64,000 bases of DNA. It comes from Saprospiraceae bacterium (lineage in GTDB: Bacteria; Bacteroidota; Bacteroidia; Chitinophagales; Saprospiraceae). The position numbers and the translations under genes were made by a program. Within the stretch, counting starts at the first letter, position 1; the number at the start of each line of letters is the position of its first letter. The DNA is taken from positions 62,001 to 126,000 of the forward strand of contig JADKGL010000003.1 of the NCBI GenBank assembly GCA_016722295.1, given 5' to 3'. Below are positions 26,686-36,200 of the stretch, piece after piece. Below the pieces are notes generated by a model, which saw only the letters and a program-made list of their open reading frames with translations, did not search any database and had not been told where the DNA came from.

Positions 26686-27693
26686 TTATTTTAAGCCAGC
26701 TTGTGCAGAGATCTCTAGCATCCGATCTATGCTGGCTCTTGCATCTCTGATGATTCGTTCAGGAAGTGTAACTTCTGGCATTTCATACTTCATACTGAGG
26801 TATAATTTTTCTAACGAGTTACGCTTCATGTGTGGGCATTCATTACAAGCACATAGATTATTCGGAGGACCAGGAATAAATGTCTTGTTGGGACAAATTT
26901 TCATCATTTGATGCAGTATTCCCACTTCAGTCACAACGATATATGTTTGCGCTGAATCGCTTTGTACAAATTTTAGCAATCCACTAGTAGAACCAATATA
27001 ATCTGCTAAGGCTAAGACAGGCTCTTCACACTCTGGATGTGCGATGATTTTTGCTTCAGGATTTTGGATCTTAAGTTTTGTGATTTTTTCTTGTGAAAAT
27101 ATCTCATGTACCATACAAGCGCCATCCCAAAGTATCATATTACGCCCAGTAATTTTTTGCAAATAAGCTCCTAGATTTTTATCTGGAGCAAAGATGATTC
27201 CTTTGTCTTTTGGTATTGCATTAATGATATGAACTGCATTGGAAGAAGTGCAACAGATATCTGTCAAAGTCTTAAGTTCTGCAGTGCAATTGACATAACT
27301 CACGACAACATGATCAGGATATTTTTCTTTGAATTTGGCAAAAATAGGAGCTGGACATGAATCAGAAAGAGAGCAGCCTGCTTTTAAATCTGGGATTACG
27401 ACTTTCTTTGTAGGCGAAAGGACTTTTGCAGTTTCTGCCATAAAGTGAACCCCCGCAAATGCGATCATATCAGCATCAGTACGAGCCGCTTCTTGTGACA
27501 ACTGAAGACTATCTCCAACAAAATCTGCAATGTCTTGTATGTCGCTATCTTGATAATAATGAGCAAGTATCACTGCATTTTTTTCTTTTTTCAATTTATT
27601 GATCTCTTCGAATAAATCTAGACTAGGATCTATGGCAATATCTAAATATCCATGTATTGCCAATTGTCCTTCGAGGATTTTAATATCTTGCAT
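26686..27693 (-). CDS. nadA: Quinolinate synthase
   Basis: This 335-residue [4Fe-4S] enzyme condenses iminoaspartate with dihydroxyacetone phosphate to give quinolinate, the second step of de novo NAD synthesis. Motifs: AVILAHYYQDSDIQDIADFVGDS given by HYYQ and DSLQLSQ, a first cluster cysteine region with VNCTAELK and DICCTSSNAV, HPECEEPV with a second ligand, and the C-terminal CACNECPHMKRN. The triad of cysteines spaced across the three homologous domains is present. The start is ATG 27693, seven bases after gpmI, so the two are probably co-transcribed. nadB and nadC are not in this window. Confidence 0.95.
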   Translation of the reverse strand: MQDIKILEGQLAIHGYLDIAIDPSLDLFEEINKLKKEKNAVILAHYYQDSDIQDIADFVGDSLQLSQEAARTDADMIAFAGVHFMAETAKVLSPTKKVVIPDLKAGCSLSDSCPAPIFAKFKEKYPDHVVVSYVNCTAELKTLTDICCTSSNAVHIINAIPKDKGIIFAPDKNLGAYLQKITGRNMILWDGACMVHEIFSQEKITKLKIQNPEAKIIAHPECEEPVLALADYIGSTSGLLKFVQSDSAQTYIVVTEVGILHQMMKICPNKTFIPGPPNNLCACNECPHMKRNSLEKLYLSMKYEMPEVTLPERIIRDARASIDRMLEISAQAGLK

Positions 27694-27700
27694 ATTGTAT

Positions 27701-29218
27701 TTATGATTTTTGAGAAATTAATAATTTGCCATTCATTTCTGCTGGAATCGGTAGACCCATCAGATATAAAATTGATGGTGCAATATCCGCCAGTTTTCCA
27801 TCCAGTAATTTATAAGACGAAGTCTTTGAGACGAGGATACATGGCACAGGATTTTTAGTATGAGCAGTATTTGGACTTCCATCTTCATTGATCATATAGT
27901 CACCATTGCCATGGTCTGCTAAAATAATGATTTGATAATCGTATTTTAATAATGTTGGAATTAGTTGTGCTAAGCAGTTATCCACTGTTTCTGCAGCGAT
28001 TTTAACAGCAGAAAAAACACCCGTGTGTCCGACCATATCAGTATTGGCGAAGTTGAGACAGATAAAGTCATCTCGTATTATTGCCAGTCGCTCTAATAAT
28101 TTTAGAGTTATTTCTTTTGCACTCATTTCCGGCTGAAGGTCGTAAGTAGCCACTTTCGGCGAATTAACAAGAATTCGCTCTTCACCAGAAAATACTTTTT
28201 CTCTACCACCAGAAAAGAAGAAGCTCACATGTGGATATTTTTCAGTTTCAGCGATTCTAAGCTGAGTGCCTCCGTATCGAGAAATCACTTCCCCTAAGCT
28301 TGATTTTATGTCATTTTTTTCAAATAGGACATGTACATTTCGAAATGAGTCATCATATTTCGTCATTGTGGTATAATACAAATCTAAAGGCTTCATATTA
28401 TATTCAGGAAAGGCAGTTTGACTCAACACTTGAGTAAGTTCACGCAATCGATCTGTCCTAAAATTGAAACAAAAAACCGCATCTCCATTGGATATTAATC
28501 CAGAATTTGGATCTCCAATTTTTGCAGCAAGGATGAATTCATCTGTAATGTTTTGATGATAGCTATCGATAACAGCATTTGAAGCTGAATCAAATCTTTT
28601 TCCAATGCCGTGACAATACAATTGATACGCTGAAGCAACTCTTTCCCAACGTTTATCCCGATCCATAGCATAATATCGACCAATTAGGGAGGCTATTTTT
28701 ACTTGTGTATGTTCAATTTTTTGTTCTATTTTTTTGACAAAGTCAAGACCAGACTTTGGATCTGTATCTCTACCATCAGTAATTAGGTGTAAATAAATAT
28801 ATTTAATTCCTTGGTTTGTAAAATAATCGATCAGATAGATCAAATGATCAATATGAGAGTGAACACCACCATCTGAAACCAAACCGATAAGATGAAGTGG
28901 TCTGGATTTGGCTATTTCTGTAAGAGCTTTCAGATTAGGGAGTTGGAGGATGCTATTGTCAGACATACTTTTAGAAACCCAGGCAAAGTCTTGATAGACA
29001 ATACGCCCTGCGCCAAGGTTGAGATGTCCTACTTCCGAATTACCCATTTGTCCCTCGGGCAAACCAACAGATTCACCATGCGTAACCAAAGTGCTCATTG
29101 GATATTTTACACACAAATCATCCCAAAAAGGAGTATTTGCTTGAGCAATGGCATCGGCACTTTTTACTTTGCCAATACCCCAACCATCTAGAATAATTAA
29201 TGCAACTTTAGCTATCAC
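27701..29218 (-). CDS. gpmI: 2,3-bisphosphoglycerate-independent phosphoglycerate mutase
   Basis: This 505-residue glycolytic enzyme interconverts 3- and 2-phosphoglycerate using two Mn ions. It belongs to the alkaline-phosphatase superfamily. Seen: ILDGWGIG at the N-terminus with the first metal Asp, MGNSEVGHLNLGAGR with the phosphorylated serine, HSHIDHL, TDGRDTDP, the FNFRTDR arginine loop, the NFANTDMVGHTG metal site, LADHGN, and TAHTKNPVP near the end. Length is typical of the family. Initiation appears to be GTG at 29218, two codons before the family's N-terminal strand. It is the first gene of the likely gpmI-nadA-PorG-like set. Confidence 0.96.
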   Translation of the reverse strand: MIAKVALIILDGWGIGKVKSADAIAQANTPFWDDLCVKYPMSTLVTHGESVGLPEGQMGNSEVGHLNLGAGRIVYQDFAWVSKSMSDNSILQLPNLKALTEIAKSRPLHLIGLVSDGGVHSHIDHLIYLIDYFTNQGIKYIYLHLITDGRDTDPKSGLDFVKKIEQKIEHTQVKIASLIGRYYAMDRDKRWERVASAYQLYCHGIGKRFDSASNAVIDSYHQNITDEFILAAKIGDPNSGLISNGDAVFCFNFRTDRLRELTQVLSQTAFPEYNMKPLDLYYTTMTKYDDSFRNVHVLFEKNDIKSSLGEVISRYGGTQLRIAETEKYPHVSFFFSGGREKVFSGEERILVNSPKVATYDLQPEMSAKEITLKLLERLAIIRDDFICLNFANTDMVGHTGVFSAVKIAAETVDNCLAQLIPTLLKYDYQIIILADHGNGDYMINEDGSPNTAHTKNPVPCILVSKTSSYKLLDGKLADIAPSILYLMGLPIPAEMNGKLLISQKS

Positions 29219-29339
29219 GAAAGAAAAAACCGAAATCTTTATACTAAAGTTCGCAATTTATTCGATTATTTAACATAATTTTATCCCCTGAACAGAACGA
29301 ATTTTACCCATTTCAATGTTAATGTTCAAAATCAAGCTA

Positions 29340-29732
29340 ATGAAATCAATCAATTTAGTATTTTTTAGTTTATTTTCAATCCTTTTAGGAGCACAACAAA
29401 AGCAACATTCAGCTTTTGATGCAATTTCCAAATCTGATCTAGTGTCTCTAGCTACATATCTCGATGATAATGTAGAATTATGTTTTAACGAAAATGTCAA
29501 TTTTTTGGATAAGGAAGCTGCTATAAAGGAACTAAAGTCGTTTTTAGAAAAGAATCCTACAAAGTCTTTGACTCCAATCCACAATGGAGCATCAAAAGGG
29601 AAAGGTTCACATTTTTATATTGGTATGCTCAATAGTACAAATGGAAAATCTTTTAGAGTCTATTTATATACAGAATTAATCGGTGGAAAAGCAGTAATCA
29701 AGGAGCTTCGAATAAATAAGGAAGGTAATTAA
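29340..29732 (+). CDS. DUF4783-type small exported protein
   Basis: This 130-residue protein has a signal peptide (MKSINLVFFSLFSILLGAQQ). The mature domain has the NTF2-like pattern of the Bacteroidota DUF4783 family: a helix beginning AFDAISKSDLVSLATYLDD, the strand VELCFNENVN, KEAAIKELKSFL, and a paired strand RVYLYTELIGGKAVIKELRI. Frames open upstream at 29316 and 29322, but the ATG at 29340 starts the signal peptide. Function is unknown; NTF2-like folds often form pockets or dimers. It is transcribed away from gpmI. Confidence 0.82.
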   Translation: MKSINLVFFSLFSILLGAQQKQHSAFDAISKSDLVSLATYLDDNVELCFNENVNFLDKEAAIKELKSFLEKNPTKSLTPIHNGASKGKGSHFYIGMLNSTNGKSFRVYLYTELIGGKAVIKELRINKEGN

Positions 29733-29861
29733 ATTTGTCAATTTTTTAGGAGGCTGCAATTTATCTGTATGTTATTGCATTAGATAGATTTGTAGGTATA
29801 AGTATATCGGTATTTGAATTTACTAAATTCAATTCGATGTAGACAATTTTTAATAATTGCA

Positions 29862-30200
29862 TCACCAGTATTTTATAAAAGAATACCATTTTCTAGTCGT
29901 GAGGTAATCAAATTCACATTCATGAGCGTATGCTTCTTTTTCAAAGGATATGGATTGATAGGCGCGAACATTGTTATATTTTTTATATCTATAATAGCAA
30001 TACTCAAATATGTAAATAAGATAAAAAAAGATAATACCACATTCTATCTGTTGTGCCAAATGGATTCTTTCATGGTTTAACAAAGTCTGGTCCAATTTCT
30101 GTCTTTTCGAACTCAGAATAATAAAAGGCCAAAGAGTAATAGCACTTGCAAAGCCTCTTGTAAAGAAACGTAAAAATCGATTACTTACAAGTAGAAACAT
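29862..30200 (-). CDS. Small conserved protein with an HERIH (HExxH) motif
   Basis: This is a 112-residue protein. After a hydrophobic N-terminal stretch comes LLNHERIHLAQQIECGIIFFYLIYIFEY, given here by its key element HERIHLAQQ (about residues 43-51), then a membrane-like helix. Later SFEKEAYAHECEFDYL provides further acidic residues. HExxH followed by a downstream Glu is the zinc-peptidase arrangement of gluzincins. I recall similar short Bacteroidota proteins with HERIHxxQQxE, but no assigned function. It lies downstream of sprA on the same strand, 29 bases from its stop. Whether it is a protease is unproven. Confidence 0.7.
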   Translation of the reverse strand: MFLLVSNRFLRFFTRGFASAITLWPFIILSSKRQKLDQTLLNHERIHLAQQIECGIIFFYLIYIFEYCYYRYKKYNNVRAYQSISFEKEAYAHECEFDYLTTRKWYSFIKYW

Positions 30201-30229
30201 GGTAATTCAAGCTTAGAAATTTATCTACT

Positions 30230-33200
30230 TTAATTCAATACAAATTGCACTGTAAGTCCTCCATTAATTAGCACACTTTTGTAAGCGGTAGAGACATAAG
30301 GAACAATCTTTCGATAATCCATAAATAGCCTCAAGTTCAAATTTTTATTTACATTATATGTCGCTGAAGGTGTCAATGAATATTGACGTGATCCTGCATA
30401 AGGTTCTTTTTTATCACTTTTATCTAATTTGTACAAATAAGATATATCATCTCTTAAGCCAAAATCAACTGCAATTACAAGGTCATTTCCCTTTGGTTTG
30501 TTGACGAATTGATCAGCTTTGTCATCGGTAATTTTTTTCTTTTTAGAGCTTGTTTTTTTCTTGATAGGTTTTTGAATTTTTTCAATACCTGGGATGAAGG
30601 AAAGATATAAATCTTTTATCAAATACCCAAACTTGAATGTGTAATTCGTATTTCTTGTCTCTTGCAACTGGCCATCAATATCGTTTTTCAAGCTGAGTGT
30701 CCTGGATTTACCCATATCGATACCTAATTCTAAACCTTTTTTCGTCTTAATATTTACACCGAGTAATGGACTAAAGGATTCATTAATCACTACTGTAGGG
30801 ATCTCATATTTTGCATAATAAGATGCAAATTCGCTTGTCGCTTTTCTTTCTATTGGCTGAGCATTTAAATTTTCTTTGTAGTTCAGGTTCGTTTTATATT
30901 CATTGATCGTCAATGTGTTTTTATAACCATGACGGAATGAAAAATCAGAAAAATGATCTTTGAAGAAAGGATATTTTGTTAAACCACTATAATTAATTTG
31001 CCAATTGGGAAGTGGTATTTGTTTCAAGATATTGAGCTTGGTTTTTCCTATATCAGTATTAGTATATGCAGCAATAAAAGCAGGAACTACGACTTCAATA
31101 TGATCACCGTTGAAACCATCGATATATCTTGGATCATCGGGATTGAATGAAGTATAATTATATTGATTTCCTACAAGTTTTGATGCAGCCGCTCTGGAGT
31201 CAGAAAATTTTTCAAACAAACCTTCGAGATCTTTAGAAAATAAGGTCTGAAGAGAAATATATGATATCGTCAATCGACCATTGTCAAATGGTGTGAAATG
31301 CTGAAATCCAAGTGCATTTGTTTGACCAATGATGCTATCATATTTAAATGATTCAGTATGGTCTTTTACAAAGTTTCTATCAATATTCAAATCGATATTG
31401 AAATCTTTGAAAGGCATAACCTTAACTTTTGCACCGAAATTGTTTGAATTTCGTTGGATCATTTCTTTTGCGAAACATAGATCCTCATTTATCCAACCTT
31501 TCGAAGCAGCTTGATCTAGGAAACCTCCTTGGCTAAAACTAGGTTGAAAACCAGAAATAAATTGCCACCCTGGAGCTGAGAAATTTGGATTCATTCCTAA
31601 TATCCTTGAATTTTGAGTGTAACCTGGAATCACTGTAGTTTTATTTTCAGTATAATTCACACTCAATCTTCTTACACTAAGCAATGGTCTAATTAAAATT
31701 TTTGCCGCAAGACCAACATCGCCATTATCTGCTTTTTCTTTTTTAGCGTCTTTCTTTGTATCCTTTTTAGCTCTAGACTTTCCATTTTTATCGTCTGTTT
31801 CTTTTCCTTCCAAAACATTTCTTTTTGGACTTGGTCTAAATCTTGATGAATTTTCTTCACCATTGATTTTTCTCAAAAACTTTACTTTATTATAAAGTGA
31901 AGCAAAATTGAACTCACTACTTAAATTGATATTTTGTCCATTGCTGATCGTGCTTCCAATAGAATCGATGACATTAATAGAACCTGCTGCCCAATTATAG
32001 TTGGCTGTATATTGTCCTCTTGCAGTAATCCAATCCATCATTGGAATCAATCGAGTAGGTACATTATAGGATAAGGTAAAATTATGTTTATAGTCTTTTG
32101 TACGACCAAATTTCATAATATTTTCTTGGCGGTATTTTGATACTTCTGACCGTTGAGATATCTCACCTGTAGTTGGTTTGATGTAATTAGCTCGCAATGG
32201 ATCATAAGTGATTTCATCTACAGCGGCTTCATTTGTAGCTGAAATATTGAATTTCAAAGAGCGAGTAAAGTCCCAATTCATGCTATAATCTCGTAACCAT
32301 CCGAATTTAATATCTTCCCAGGTGGAATATTTTGGAGCTGCAAAACGGTAGGTTCGAACAGAATATTTTCGTTCTAAATTATTTCTAACTGCAATTGAAT
32401 TTGGTAATAAAGAAAAATTAAAATCTGAAATAAATTTTAAATAATCGCTTTTTACTATTTTTTTGAAGGGCTCAATATACTTTGGCGTAATGCTAAAATT
32501 ATAGTCGAGACTTCCTTGTTGTGAGTTTAGATTGTCTTGCGACACAATTGGATTACTTTTCTTTGTGACTGTTCGTGAATAGCTCAATCCAAAATTTGAA
32601 GGACTCCAAGGCATTGACTTCTTGCTACCTTTCTCCAATCTTACATTATTGAAAGCAAAACTTTGGATAGTTGTTTTATCAACAGCCCTTTCTCTTATTG
32701 AATCTTTTGCTTCAGACGATTTAGCCTGAGCTATTTTATCTTTTAATTTGATATCTGTATCGATAGGATCGTATTCAGGAGTGCGCACCGTGTTTGAATA
32801 GAGAGTATTGAATGGTATGCGAATATTTGCTTTTTTAGGTAAAAATTTGCTTAACTCTATATTTAAATTGGCATCATACTGTCGATTCGTTTCCAAAGCT
32901 CGTTGATCTATTTTTTGATCAATGCCTCCCCATCCAAGAGAGTTATAATTACCAGCAACGCTTAAATTGCCTAGATCGGCTAAATTCATCTCCGCTTTTG
33001 CTAGTCCAGCATAACCACCACGTTCATCAAGTCCAGTTAATCTCAATTCGTTAAACCAAACTTCAATAGGTCCTATGTCTTCTCCTTTTTCGTTTCTCAT
33101 ACCGAGTTGAATGCCTCTTACATTCGCAATAGTAGGATTACCTAAAATTTTTACTTTATTGTTTGGTTTATCTGGATCGATGGCTGAAAATAAAACTGAT

Positions 33201-36200
33201 GGATCACCATTAAAATTCCGTTTGTTTTTTAAATCAGTCAAGAGACTAAGTGGAAAATCAAAATCATTCTCTGCTAGCCATATTGAATCTGGTTTAGCTA
33301 ATGATTGAATATCAATAGTGGACAATCGCAAAGGAATCTCATATTCATAATAATTGTTAGTAAAATCTCTACCGAGACGCATAAATACTTTTATATCTCC
33401 TTTGTTGATATTTGGTGTAGTTGATTCACCATGAACGAACATTTTTATACGCTTATATCTTCTGATATCTAAATCTATGATTTTATAAATTGATTCTTCA
33501 CAATTGAATGGTAAAATTTCTTTTTTCATCAAAATGGAAGTTTCATTTTGCTCAATATCTGCATATTGTGTACTGAAATATCGCTCTCTTTGAATTCCTT
33601 TTGGAAGCACATAGTTGAATGGTGTTTTTGCAGAATTTTCTTCAATATCTACTTTGTCTATAACCAATGGTTTGGTATTTAAACCGGCATCTGTTTGGCA
33701 CACATTTTCATTATATCTCCTCCAAGTATTTCTACCCAATTGGAATTTGATCATTCTGAAGGTCACTTGTTCATCGAATCCTGTAACTAATAATCGCAAG
33801 GATTGAATGGAGCGGAAGTCGTTGATAGAACCTACTTTTTCATTGTAGCGAAGTATGGGGATTCTAAATCGATACCATATTTCATTATTATTCGCAACTA
33901 CGGTATCTGTGATAAAATTTTGATTATTTGATGGATCAAAATCAATTCTGTTACTTGCAGATTTTTTTAGATCAATTGTATAACTATAATAGGATTCTAA
34001 TTCATTCAAGGATCGGTCGGTCACGAGATCTTCTTGATCAGGATAGCCAGTATAGGACGTGGATTGATTATTGCCTGGTTCGATTTGTGAATTTCCTTCG
34101 GGCATATTAAATCGCTTGTATTTCTCAATAACTGTAGATGAGGAGTTATTAAAAGTACTTGAGCGATAAGAGAGGAAATCGTCATTAGATGGATCGGCTT
34201 GAACAATTGAATTTGCGCTTGGTTGTAAGGTATTTTTTAATTGATTCAAATAATCGCTGAATGCTTCATTCTCTGTTTTCGAAAAGTTATTTCTACTATT
34301 TAAGCCATCAAAACCTAAGTCTTGTTGATCTCGTTCTGCTAGATCAAAACTATTGATAATAGGAGGCACACGACTGATGGTCCCGTAGACTGTTTTTATA
34401 GTAGGAAATGATTTTGAGTTTGTAGATAATCCATTTTCAAATTGTTGAGTTCCATCTTTGAAAATATCTTCTGAAAAAGTCCCTAATTGGAGATACATTT
34501 TTCCAGAATTCGTAATAGGAGAGTTGTCAAACTTATTCATGAATGGATTCAACATCCAAAAATCAATATACTCGACATTCGACGCTTCAAAATCATTTGT
34601 ATTCAATTTAGACATGATGCCACCCCATCTTGTGGCAGGTTCATTTAATCTATTTTGATCGTCAATCCCAGCAGTTTTGAAAGAATTCAAACTTAGTCCA
34701 TTGGGTACATCATAATTGTATGGCCCTTTTTCTCTTGGGAAATAAGAAAGATCAAATGTCAATTCACTGCTAAATCCTGCAGGTCTATTTCTATTAGGAA
34801 AAATTTCTTTTTCGTCGATCAATCTAGAATAAACATGACTTGCATCTGGTGCATTTGATCTAGCAAATTCGTCAATGCGATACCAACTCATTAAAGCTCG
34901 ATTTGAGGCTGTAAATAAATTGTCATGTGTGTCAGAACCTTTAAAATTCGGGTCTATGATATCAGATGGTGCTGAGGCCAACATCCATTGTGTGACATTG
35001 AATGATAAACCGATCCCACTTGCACTTCCTTCGAAATCATCGATGTAAATCACACCACCTTCGCTTCCAGATTGGTTGATCGCTCTTGAGTGACCAGGTT
35101 TCAGCAATGCACCTTCGGCTTGAAGCGACCATTTGGAAGGAGCTTTTGTAGAGTAAAATGGAATTTTGTCTAAAGCGCGAGTCATCCAAGGGGCGGATTT
35201 AGTCAAGCCAAAATCAATTCCAAATATTTTATTATTAATAGGGTCTTCGCCAATATTTACTTTTGCTGTGAAAGGCCTTTCGAACAATTGCATATAAGTC
35301 CCTCCAATATAAAAATCTTTTCGTTTAGAATATTCAGCACGGAAACCTAACATCGTCCTAGTTTGAAAACTAAACAAGGATTGGTCTTCAAAATTCACAT
35401 CAATCGGAACTCCAGATTGTAAAAGGGCTTCATTTAGAATGGTAACTTTTCCTTGATTTCGATCTACAGTATAGTCGGAGCCTTCTGTCAATGCACGAGA
35501 TCCAGCAGTAACTGTTACTTTAGAATTTGGATCTAGATTGGCTGTACGTAAATTGATTTCATTGGATTTTCCAGATTTGTATGAACCTTTGAGCAAGAAT
35601 TGATTTGCTGCTAAATTTCTTCTTGCCAACGTAATGGATGTATCATAGAGTTCGGTGTATTTGTATTTATCATATACACTTTTGACTAACGTTGGATCAT
35701 TATTAATCTTGCTCAATAAGGATTCGAGAGATCGGCCAAAAGGTTCAAGAACTGGAAAAATAATACTTCCTGATGCAGGAACAACCGTTTGTCCTGGCAC
35801 AAAATCAAATACGCCGTCAGGTTGAGGATCACTGTTTTTATTTAGAAAATCTAATCTAAATAAATTCAAAAGTGGAAATCCATCCAATTCTTGAATAAAT
35901 CTTTTTTCTTTACCGTCTTTGTCTTGATAAAATAAATCGAAATTAAAATCTTCTTTGCTTAAATTATATCCTCCAGTAGAATACACATTTTTCATCATAA
36001 GATCCCATGATGGAAGATCTGTCCGTTGATTTGAAGATTTCAATAATTTTGTAAATAATACTCTATAATTTGTAGAGTCGGAACTTACTTCATTAGAAAA
36101 CTCACCGACTTTGTAAATCACGTCATTGCGAAGATCTTTTTCTTTTCCATTGTAAGTGTATTGATAACTAACGGCTACTACTTGATTTGGTCTTGGTCTT

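Noticed and set aside
29814..30080. An 88-codon rightward frame opposite the HERIH protein
   Set aside because: The minus-strand frame has the conserved HExxH pattern; this one is a shadow.
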